DNA of 64,000 nt from Ustulina deusta (lineage: Eukaryota; Ascomycota; Sordariomycetes; Xylariales; Xylariaceae): positions 186,001 to 250,000 of the forward strand of contig JAJNNX010000054.1 in assembly GCA_023159155.1 (NCBI GenBank). The letters are read 5' to 3'. Position numbers and translations under genes: made by a program. Positions 36,933 through 46,562 of this stretch are shown here, in pieces; position 1 is the first letter of the stretch, and every line of letters begins with the position of its first letter. Under the pieces are notes generated by a model, which searched no databases, was not told the DNA's origin, and saw only the letters and a list, made by a program, of their open reading frames with translations.

Positions 36933-39900
36933 TTTCGTGCGAGGATGTTAGAGAGAGTCTATCCGTCCTTCGGCGTATCCTCTCGTTGGCGTCGCGAGAT
37001 GTCCAAGCCAGGTCCAGTCCTCTACGGGTCTCGGACTGCACCGGCGAAGAACTTCACCTCTCTCGCGCGACGGCCACGAAGCCGGACACGAAGCCCTCGG
37101 GATGTGGCGACGGTGTCACGCGACAGGCGCAAGTGCTAAGGCGGCAACGGCAAAGCTGTGGAACCACGAACGCGGCCTTGAATAATAGGATCGCTTGAGG
37201 GGATGTGGAAGAATGCCAGGGTACTGGCTTCTTCGCAGGTATGCAGCTTGCTCGTCTGTCAGGCAGCGAAGAAGGGGGGAGAGAACGACGTTGACGGCGC
37301 TTCTTGTGTGTCTGTCTCGTCTGGGTAGATAGACTACCCGGCAGAGGCAATCCGAACTAGGTTGCGCATCAACACTATTTCGCGGAGCGAGACCACCGGC
37401 ACATGGTAGGGGCCAGAGTCCATATTGGGTAGTTTTCGAAGGAGAAAGTCGTTGTCTCACAACCCAGACTTGTCGGGTCGAGCACGCGACCATATCCAGC
37501 CCTGACATTGGCCAAAGTGCGGCAGTGGCCAATCATGCAGCGACATTCCGGAACGTGGTCGATCTGGTGGTTTGCCTCTTGTGGAGGATCCGTGTGCTGT
37601 GATTGGTTGGTCGGGGTTGCAAGTATTTATACCTTGGGTACCTCCCCAGGTAGGTACCTTAAGTAGGTAGGTAGCTTGTCTGGGCATCTGGGCGTCTAGA
37701 TGCGGCTCTCGGTTAGCTGGATACCTCCTTACAGATACCGGTATGTCAGATGTCCTCGGTATTTATATGTACATTGGTATCTCGAATAGACACTAGACCA
37801 ATTTAGAGTTAGAACGGTACTTCTGCGCACCTATCTGGTATTTGCTGACTCGAGGACAGGTCGATAGAGACTGCCTACTTACTTATCGAGTCTCTACCTA
37901 GGTACCTAGATAATAGGTTGACGAGAACTGGATGATACGGCTCTCCCCGATTGGATAAACGATTGGCTATAAGGTACCTGTTCCGTTAACACTCTATCTA
38001 GCGATTTGCTGCAGACGAATACAGCTCGCCTATAGGCACCAACCGACATGATAGTAATTAGGTACTAAGTACATATACTTATGATAGAGGGGTGTTCTGT
38101 CATGTGACCATCTTGATAGAAAAAGAAAGTGTTCTGTATGCTGTTTGGAGGGATCGCCAATGCAGTTCTAGGTTCCTTGCGCAACAATGCATACTCTCCA
38201 CAAACCTATTCTATAGTCTGCCATTCGCTCCGAGGCGGGGTTATATCTCACCCGGTCTCAAGAGAGCATTTCTTCAGCGCTTCAACCTTAATTAAAGAAG
38301 ACCTCTGCACTCACACGTGTCCCACAACTTTGGTATAAGCCGATTGGACAATAACCAATGGCGTTTGCTGTTGGAGAACAGGTATGGGGTCACTGAAAGC
38401 TTGGCTTGTTGAGGCGTTGAGAATTAAGTGCCGTAGATGATCTGGCAGTCTCGAGAATTCTTGCTCCTCCGACCAAGGTAATCTGTCCTTTTAACCAATA
38501 GATTCTTGAGAAGCTTTCCACACCGTCGCTTGCTTATCAGACCTCCAACTCCTCGAACGGCATGCCGAGATGCGGGAGCGCCTAAACTGAATGAAGCTAG
38601 ACCACAAATTTATAGGTACAGATTAGCCCTGTCACTCCCACTTCACTATCACTTCACTGTCTGCAGCCATCTAGCTATTAGGCCGTCTCCTCTAAAACAG
38701 CCACACTCTCCCAGATTTGGGAATAATCTAATGCCGTCTCTAAGGGCACCGGAGTAGATGTTAGATTTGAGGTGAAGGGTCCACGAACTTTGGGCTTACC
38801 TGCCGAGGTCTTAGGGTTTGGGTTGGATTAGTCAAAGGATGTCCTCTCAAAAGATGCCCTAACATGACTAGGAAATTTTCAGGGGCAAGGTAGGGTATTT
38901 TGAAAGCAATTAAGAAATGTTCGTTACGGTCTAAGGAGTCGGAAATTTGGCAGATGCCTTATCGAGGACACTACAAACGTAATAGTTCCAAAAATAAAGC
39001 AATATTGGACACTCAGTATGGAGATGTCTGCTGGCTTATTGTGACGGTGCGACTATCAAACAGCGACCGATATTGGTCGAAGCAAAAAAAAATGGGGTTT
39101 AGTTTATTAATTTATGTCCTTAATTTGATGGCCCAAAAGCAGAACCGTTAATACTCATAGAGTATTAACGTCAGGAAGGATCAAGATATGGAATGAAGGG
39201 CGAATATTGACCATTGAACAGGAGACACAAATGGCTTCCTCATGGCCACCGGACCTCGAGAGATCGATCAATATGGGCCCTGTAATTGAACTCAATCGGC
39301 CTTGTCCTTGTTGTCACTGTTTCAGAGACTTGTCCAAGCTTCTTCGAGGATTCTCTCACTCCAGCAGAGGTAAATCAGGGACAGTAAGAACGTTGTCATT
39401 GGGTCCTTAGGGCAGCTCAAATTCGGCTACATGAATGGCTGCCATCTCTATGCCCTTTTATGCACAGAGAAGTGAATAATGAAGTCCAAGTATGGGACAT
39501 CTACAAAGAAGAAAAGACAAACGTAACAACAGGAAGGCTTGGGAAAATATCATCACCACTGATATGAGAGAGAACCTGCCTATTAGTCAAACTGACTCTC
39601 TGACTGCGGCTCACACGCCTAACATGGTATAGTGTGAAGAAGGCTTTCTCAAACTCCACATAGTAGCTGTAATGGATGGCCATACCTAATAGATAATTAT
39701 TTGGGGAGAGAATAAGTAACCCAACAAGCAACTGGGGTTATACCCCGTCTAATTGATTTCTGATTACTTTCTCATTGTTGTCTGTCTGCCTTAGGTATCT
39801 GGTACGCGTCCAAAAGTCGTTTTATTAGCTATCATCTCGCAGGCCCACTGTTTCCAGCACTTATCAGTCTATAAATAAACTGGGGCACCCGCCTCACTCA

Positions 39901-40205
39901 AAAGATACCATTCGGCACGGGGCGATGCAAACTCCGAGCCCCTAATATTCCGCCTTCTGATTGGCTGAATGTTCCCAATGAAGACATGTCTGCGGCGGCA
40001 GCGACACTCGACACCTCGGCCGAGACTAGGCCAGCCACTCCTGAGTCCTGACCAGAACATGCTCTCGTCGTCATCACCCTGGTACCTGTCTTAGTGTAGG
40101 CGTGGCCGGATTGTCGCATTCCTGCATGTCTCCGCCCCCTCGCGCCGTGGATTAGGTATATAACCTGGCGGTGGTGTCAGCGAGCCGCCTCTCTGCCGAT
40201 CCGGA
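36933..40205. other. 3.3 kb spacer between bHLH gene and Cld1-like gene
   Basis: The first kilobase is the bHLH promoter side, with GGTACCTA/TAGGTAGG motifs at 37.62-37.68 and 37.90 kb. From 37.7 to 39.8 kb the DNA is AT-richer with short frames and no recognisable protein. The last 100 bases carry a TATA-like box before the Cld1-like gene. Confidence 0.6.
40157..40164 (+). promoter_or_regulatory. TATA-like box of the Cld1-like gene
   Basis: GTATATAA lies about 42 bases before the proposed ATG at 40206. If used, transcription would start very near the ATG, so the leader would be short or the true start codon could lie downstream. Confidence 0.4.
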
Positions 40206-41956
40206 ATGCTCAAGAACCCGCCCTCCATCGTGTTCCAGTCGAGGAAACTCGTCTCCACCATCGTCCGCATCCATCGAGGCGACAGCGCTTCCACCGCCGC
40301 CGCCGCGACCGCAACCGTCACCACCTCGGCCATTGCCGCCTCGTCCAGGCCGCAGCTTATGTCTGCCGAGGATTCAGCATCCGTCCCGCCCCCCAGTCGA
40401 GACCGCCCGTCGACGCGAGCCGCACAGCACACCCAGCCCGAGGCACCAGCAGGCCGGCGGCCGCCGAGACAGCCCGGCATGGCCTTCTTCCCGCTCGGCT
40501 ACAAAGACGCCGTGCACCAATGGGTAAGCCATCTTGTCCGTTCCGCTCGCCCCCCCCGCGCTCGCGTACTGATCACGACGACGCCCAGTGGACCAGTGTG
40601 ACGCCCACGGTCGCGGAGCGCAACGTCATCTCATGCATCCCCTACCTCCGAGAAGCCATTGCCGCCGACAGCAGTCCTCTGGCCCGCGTTCCATCGGCCG
40701 AAGACCCCGGCCAGACCCAGACGTCCGCCCGGAACGACCCATTCGGCCCCCGCATGTGGAAGTCGACCATGGTCCAGCTGTCGGGCAAGAACCGCGGTCT
40801 CAATGAGTTCTCGATCGAGCGTGTTGGCGAACCCGTCGACGACAACCTGGTCATGCTCCACGGATACGGCGCCGGCCTGGGCTTCTACTACAAGAACTTC
40901 GAGCCCCTCAGCCGGCTCACCGGGTGGAAGATATACGCCTTGGACTGGCTGGGAATGGGCAACTCGAAACGCCCGCCTTTCAGGATCTCTGCGAAGGATC
41001 CGGCCGAGAAGATCGCCGAGGCCGAAAACTGGTTTATCGATTCGCTCGAAGAATGGCGCAAGATCCGCAAGCTCGACAAATTCACCCTCATCGGCCACTC
41101 CCTGGGCGGCTACCTCGCTGTCTCCTACGCATTGAAGTATCCCGGCCGCATCAACAAGCTCATTCTCGCATCTCCCGTCGGTGTCCCCGAAGACCCGTAC
41201 GCCATGGATGCCGAAATGCCCGAGCCTTCGGAATCCACCCTCGAAGCCGAATTCACGGTTGATCAGCAAGCAACAACGACCCATCATGACAGCAATAAAC
41301 TCGCCGGCACCAACAATCAGTCCCTCGGCACAACAGAGGCGAACACGCCGAAGAAGCGGCCTTACCCGAGCTGGCTTGTGTGGCTGTGGGATGCCAATGT
41401 GTCTCCCTTCAGCATCGTGCGACTAGCCGGTCCTCTGGGCCCCCGTTTCGTGTCAGGCTGGACTTCCCGCCGCTTTAATCACTTGCCCGATGAAGAGAAG
41501 CAGACGTTGCACGACTATGCCTATTCTCTGTTCCGACAGAAGGGCAGTGGGGAATACGTCCTGCCATACGTCCTAGCACCCGGTGCTCATGCCCGGAGGC
41601 CGATAATCAACCGCATTCACGCTGTTGGCAGACAAATCATCACCCCCGCCACCCCCTCGACCCCGGCCGTCAAGGAGACTGGTTTCCCCATCATTTTCAT
41701 GTACGGTGAGAATGACTGGATGGACGTCGCCGGAGGTCTCGCGTCAGAGGAGAAGCTCAAGGAGGCCAAAGCTATAGCCTTGTCGCAAGCCAGCGATGTA
41801 GAAAAACAGAAAGAGAACGGGTCTTGTAAGGTGATAGTCGTGACCAAGGCCGGCCACCATTTATACCTCGACAACCCCGACGAGTTCAACGACTACATTA
41901 CGAAAGAGTTGGACGAGACGAGGAAGCAGACTCTGCGTCAAAAGGCAGCGGCATGA
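40206..41956 (+). CDS. CLD1: Alpha/beta hydrolase, Cld1-like cardiolipin-specific lipase (ABHD4/5 family)
   Basis: Family members deacylate cardiolipin in mitochondria for acyl-chain remodelling (yeast Cld1) or act as lysophosphatidic acid acyltransferases (Ict1/CGI-58 type). Exons 40206-40523 and 40589-41956; the 65-base intron (GTAAGC...CCCAG) joins HQW to WTSVTP, restoring the HQWW motif. The product is 561 residues. The N-terminus is Arg/Ser/Ala-rich with no acidic residue until about residue 26, consistent with a mitochondrial presequence. Seen: MLHGYGAG oxyanion region, LDWLGMGNS, nucleophile elbow GHSLGG with S277, candidate acid in MYGENDWMD, catalytic H529 inside the HX4D motif (H529 to D534). 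A low-complexity Thr/Asn/His insert follows at about residues 330-355. Its substrate cannot be read from sequence; cardiolipin lipase is the family-based best guess. Confidence 0.87.
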
Positions 41957-42530
41957 GCGCTTGCCTACACAGGAAGTCGCTTCAACTCGACTTCGACTTC
42001 AATGCATCGCCTGGCGTTTTTGCTTTTTCTTTCTCCGATCAACAATAGTATCAGCGTAGAGTAGCGTGACTGCATAGGGCACAAGATTGCCCTCATTTCG
42101 TTTGGATAGATGCCGGTTATCCTAAGCTTTGGGTCCGGATCCCACCTTTAGCGTTTTGGGAGTAACGAGCAATCTTGTTCTCATTCGATGTGCTTAGGGA
42201 GGCCCGACTGGGGTCTGTATATTATATTACTATTGTATCATATGAATTTACGATACACCTTGACGGGGTTAATTAGACGTGTCGAACGACAGCTACATTT
42301 ATAACTCCAGTATTCCTTCTTTTTCACTCTTAAGACCTAAACAATGTGCTGTGGCGGAAACGTGTTGTTAGGGTCCATGTCGCTCGTGTTGGAATGCGGT
42401 ATAAACCAACTGAATATTGTGGACTTTCTAGAGCAAAAGGTTCTTAGCAGAAAAGGGGCAACTATAAGAAGGTAGAATAAACAGTGTCCAGTTAAATCGG
42501 GTCGGGGCTCAGAGTAGGAACTGACGGAGA

Positions 42531-42587
42531 TAATGTCAAAGAAAGAGAAAGCAATATAATAATGTCAAGGAAAGGGAAAGCAATATA
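42531..42587. repeat. 29-bp tandem duplication
   Basis: Two adjacent copies starting TAATGTCAA and ending GCAATATA, offset by 29 bases. They differ at two internal positions, both A in the first copy and G in the second. Confidence 0.85.
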
Positions 42588-43208
42588 GAGACGGCCGGAG
42601 GAGATAGTCGATTTTATGCCTCAGTGAGAACACATCAAGGTTTTCAATGTTTCTACCTCACCTTCTCTGCTGGATCACGGGAGCAGCCCAGCACTAGGTA
42701 GATTGTTTGCCCAGTGTTGCAACACTTAGTCAAACGGAGATAATGCCGGTCTCCTATGAGCTTTTATAGAAAGATTCGAAAGTGTCCACGAGTGGTATTA
42801 ATGTTGTAGGAGGAATGGAGTAAACGACCTGGCAGTGTCCGGAAGGTGTCACTATATAAACCTGTAACCTTGTGCCCCTATTCGTTACACTGGGACGTTA
42901 CACTAGGTAGTCAATATTAAGCGGATAGTCTTGAAATAACTTGATTGACTTTGACTACGAAAATACCGTCGAGGTAGATGGTTCTAGCTGTTTACCCTAA
43001 ACAAAAACAAAAAAAAACCCCAAAAAAGCCTTGAAGAAAGAGAGAAACAAAAAAAAAAAGTCATACAGGTTCGGTTGAATAAGCTGACATGCATCGTTGT
43101 AGGAATTTATCGGAACCGATAACTCCACCACGCAGTCAGATAGTCCGAAAGGATACGAGATCTAACCTTGTCCCCCACGAATCGCTTTCGATAATACCGC
43201 AACAAGGA

Positions 43209-43228
43209 AAACAAACAAACAAACAAAC
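43209..43228. repeat. (CAAA)n microsatellite
   Basis: Five tetranucleotide units of CAAA just beyond the 3' end of the tannase-family gene. Confidence 0.8.
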
Positions 43229-43265
43229 GCAGCGACGGTGTCGCAAGACAGATATCGAAGAGATC

Positions 43266-45026
43266 TCAATACACCGGCACCTTGAACGCATCGAACGTGT
43301 AAGTCCAGCTCTCAATGGACGCCTCGTCGCTAACACAGCTGAAGCTCGCGGAGGCGTTATTCCCCTCCCAAAGGGGCCGCGTGGGCCACATGCAGAGCTG
43401 CTGCACCTCGCCGCTGTAGTCGCCCGAGGAGACGGTGGCGTTGAGCCGGGCCGGCTGCACCCCGTTCTCGACCCACTCGATCATGGTCTGCATGTTGTCC
43501 GCCGGGTACGGGCCCGGCTGCAGGCTGTTAGCGCCGCAGTGGCCAGCGCCAGGAATCAGGTACAGCTGGTACCAGTCGGCCAGCGCGTCGGCGGCGGCGT
43601 CGGCCCCGACCCCCGCGTACATGATGTCCCGCACCGACTGCCAGTAGTGCACCGACGACGCCGCCGGCACCGACGAGTCCGACTCCCCGTGGTAGTGCAG
43701 CAGCTTGCCGCCCGCCGACTGGAACTCGGTCAGGTCCGGCAGCGTCGTCTGCAGGCTGTCCAGGTACCGCACCATGCCCGCGTTCATCCACGACACGAGC
43801 GTGTCGTACGTCACGTTGTCCAGGTCCGCCAGGTTGTCCTCGTCCAGCAGCTGCACGAATTTCGTCACCCACGCCCCGCCCGTCGACGGGATGTTGAGCT
43901 CCCACGCCTCCGTCACGTTGTTGTACGTCGGGTCCGCGTCCGACAGGTCCGACCCGATCTGCCACGACAGGTACCCGCGCTCGCCCTGCGAGTTGTGCAG
44001 GCCGTCGTACACGGCCTGGGCCACCGCCACGTCCTGCGCCGTGACCGTGCCGTTCTGCTCCGGCGTCGTCGACGTCTGGCTCCCCTCGGCCCGCTTGTCG
44101 AAGCCGAAGCCGAGCGAGCTGCCGGTTTGCGCCGCGCAGTAGTACGACTCGCCGACGATGGAGCTCAGGTTGAATTGCAGCTTGCACAGGTCGGTCCGGG
44201 CGATGACGCCGTCGGTGCGGCCGTCGAGAGGGTCGCAGGCGGCGATCGTCGCGTTGACGATCTTGTCCAGGGCGCAGGTGGGCGGGTAGTAGTCCAGAGT
44301 GTGCTCGACGGTGGCGGGGAAGACGTGGTTGACCTGTTGCTGACCCATGCGGAACGCCGGGGCGCCCGTGATGGCCCCGTCGTACAGGTTGCCCCAACGC
44401 TGGACTTGGCTCATGCCCTCTCGGCCACCGTCCGAGCAGCCCTCGTAGTAGGTGTAGATCTTGGTGTCGGCGGAGACGCCGTAGAATCCCTGCGTGAGCG
44501 GCTTGGCAATGGTAGTCATCTCCCCCAAGGCTTGATATCCGAACATGTACGTCGCGTCCCAGTTAACCGATCCATTGCCGTACAGCACAACCTCGTCGTA
44601 GGTGTTGCTGAAGGCATCGTACCCGGCGTCGGTAGCACCCGAGGCCGCACCGTATTCGATGCCTCCCGTAGCATCACTGTTCAGCGAGTAACCGCCACCC
44701 CCGGCCACGTAGAATCGATTCTTGAAGGCCGCCGGGTCGGGGAAAGCGTACTTGACAACGACCTTGTCGCTTTTGCCGGTGTGGGTGTACGACAAGGTGA
44801 CGTTGCAGTAGGTGAGAGAAGTAGTAGAGGATCCAGACGTGATTCCGCCGCCGCCCGTAACGTTGTAGAGAGCGCTGGCGGTCACCGACGACGGGATGAG
44901 GTCGATGCCAAGCAAAGTCCCGTTCGCCGGTAACGCCGCCTGCACGTTCTCCACCGTGCAGACCTCTGCGAGGGACGCGGCGTTGGCAGTTGCCGCCATA
45001 GCAGCGGCAGCGAGAGATCGTCGCAT
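43266..45026 (-). CDS. Secreted tannase / feruloyl esterase family hydrolase
   Basis: Single exon, 586 residues, normal for the family, which hydrolyses galloyl or feruloyl esters of plant polyphenols and hemicellulose outside the cell. The N-terminus is a signal peptide (basic MRR, then an Ala-rich core, cleavage likely near residue 17-18). The catalytic CS-D-HC arrangement is complete: C197-S198 in GCSDGGREG, D450 in HGESDSSVP and H496-C497 in GAGHCGAN, where the two cysteines normally form a disulfide next to the active site. A calcium-loop motif CDPLDGRTDGV (from C264) and several Cys pairs are present, and there are many NxT/S glycosylation sites. Codon third positions are very GC-rich, which produces a 614-codon shadow frame on the opposite strand. 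Tannase and feruloyl esterase B specificities cannot be told apart by eye. Confidence 0.93.
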   Translation of the reverse strand: MRRSLAAAAMAATANAASLAEVCTVENVQAALPANGTLLGIDLIPSSVTASALYNVTGGGGITSGSSTTSLTYCNVTLSYTHTGKSDKVVVKYAFPDPAAFKNRFYVAGGGGYSLNSDATGGIEYGAASGATDAGYDAFSNTYDEVVLYGNGSVNWDATYMFGYQALGEMTTIAKPLTQGFYGVSADTKIYTYYEGCSDGGREGMSQVQRWGNLYDGAITGAPAFRMGQQQVNHVFPATVEHTLDYYPPTCALDKIVNATIAACDPLDGRTDGVIARTDLCKLQFNLSSIVGESYYCAAQTGSSLGFGFDKRAEGSQTSTTPEQNGTVTAQDVAVAQAVYDGLHNSQGERGYLSWQIGSDLSDADPTYNNVTEAWELNIPSTGGAWVTKFVQLLDEDNLADLDNVTYDTLVSWMNAGMVRYLDSLQTTLPDLTEFQSAGGKLLHYHGESDSSVPAASSVHYWQSVRDIMYAGVGADAAADALADWYQLYLIPGAGHCGANSLQPGPYPADNMQTMIEWVENGVQPARLNATVSSGDYSGEVQQLCMWPTRPLWEGNNASASFSCVSDEASIESWTYTFDAFKVPVY

Positions 45027-45134
45027 AGTGTTAACGAAAGTAGACTTTGGTAAAGAGAACGACTGACTGGCTGAGGAAGGGATGGTGGTGAGAATGATGA
45101 TTCAAACCATAGTGTTCGATGCGTCGAGCAAGAA

Positions 45135-45142
45135 GATATATA
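45135..45142 (-). promoter_or_regulatory. TATA-like box of the tannase-family gene
   Basis: TATATATC read on the minus strand, about 110 bases upstream of the ATG at 45026, a usual distance for a regulated fungal secreted-enzyme gene. Confidence 0.4.
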
Positions 45143-46562
45143 CATTTTCATATCCTACTGAAGTCCTTGCAACGGCAGATATCATGCCGTGGTCTGCTCC
45201 GATATTACCTGGAGTACGCCTCGCCACTGTAGATCCTACCTAGCAGGCATGGTATAAGTCGACAAGGGGTGCGTAAGCGGTCGGTTGATCATTGCCGCGT
45301 GGCTGCGGCGAAGAGTGGAGCATTCCGGTGGCTTGTTCCCCTGAGAATCTTAGTAGCCCTTAGCCTGCGGCCCGATTCTTCGGAGATGATGGTCTGCTAC
45401 GGAGAGCGGTCTGATCAGACCAACGTGGAATAGAGTGACGTCGGCGGTGAGATGACGAAGTCCTTCCTACCGTCGGGGTGAGAAGACAGCCTCGCATCGT
45501 GTTCAATGCGCGTCGGCGCTATAATATATACCGAGCCCATTACAGCCTTCGGGCGCGGGCTACTGTACACTATTCATGGGCTGCCATAACGCGTCGAGAC
45601 GAAAGCGAGATGTATTAATGCGAGACCTTCGAACAAGGCACAAAGCCTTGCAATTGAAAATTAAACAACACGCCATCAGGGGAGATCAGCATAGTGGTAG
45701 CCTAGCTATCGGCGTTAAATCTACTCCCGTCGATCCAGGTCTGACAATTTGTTGGACTCGCTGTTACGTTATCCCTGGTTTTCATGCTCAGCCGCGTGGG
45801 AAGGCCACATGTAGAAACCAGCTCCGCGTAGGCAGTGTAGTCGATACAGCCGGAGCGACATGGCCTGCCTATACTAAACTGGATAACGGCGCACCAGACC
45901 TCATCCCGAAATATGAAATTCTGGAACCATAAGTTACATGGGTCTGACCGAGTCAGTAGCCGCGACCTAGCCAAGCTGCTCGAAAGCTCCGACCGAATTA
46001 CGAGAGAACTCCTTCGCGATCAGCCTTCCACCCCGAAACGGAAGAAATTAAAGCCACTGGCAACGTTGAATGGGAAAGACCAATTCTACCTCTCGTGCGC
46101 AACAATAGCGCGTGACAGAGTGGCCGTTTCCCCTATTCGTTGATTGATGTTTGAAGTATCGTGTCTATTTGTCGCTTGCTCATTGCTAATAAAAGCATCT
46201 AAGTTGTGTCTGGGGTAGCGAATCATAGCAGGGATTATGGAGTCTATTTAGATCTGGTGCCTAACCTACATGAGATATCGACCAATGTGCCATCCGCTAC
46301 ATATCGTGCCTGGTTATAACACAACAATTGTATATTGCTAATAAATAAAATCCAATCAATTATATAGGAATGAAACACTAGCATATAACAACTGTTTAGA
46401 GAAATACTTCGCCACGCAAATTGAACTTGTAGTATTTCCTCTTCCCTCCATCTTAGAGTTCAAGGGGGTGTGTTGGGGGCCCTCCAAGAACCCATAGGCT
46501 TTACAAATGGTACCCAAACTATGAGCAATGGGCTAACTAAAGGACTTCAGTCGTGATATTGC
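45143..46562. other. Spacer upstream of the tannase-family gene
   Basis: Promoter side of the tannase gene to about 45.5 kb, then two short plus-strand frames (45576-45932 and 45913-46143) without recognisable domains, then AT-rich DNA up to the 3' end of the DUF6536 pseudogene. Confidence 0.55.

Larger units (their letters stand above)
41957..43265. other. Convergent spacer with a 29-bp tandem duplication
   Basis: This holds the 3' ends of the Cld1-like and tannase genes, a duplicated 29-base unit at 42531-42587, A-rich runs at 43.0 kb and a (CAAA)n run at 43209-43228. No gene is seen. Confidence 0.65.

Noticed and set aside
40631..41287. 218-codon minus-strand frame
   Set aside because: Antisense shadow of the Cld1-like gene.
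43528..44397. 289-codon minus-strand frame inside the tannase gene
   Set aside because: It is out of frame with the real protein; low-complexity Arg/Gly/His composition.
43089..44933. 614-codon plus-strand frame, Arg/Val/His-rich
   Set aside because: It is antisense to the tannase-family gene, which has a signal peptide and full catalytic motifs. The frame arises from very high third-position GC.
45576..46143. Two short plus-strand frames of 118 and 76 codons
   Set aside because: No domain and no clear splice joining them. They could be a tiny lineage-specific gene but evidence is too weak.
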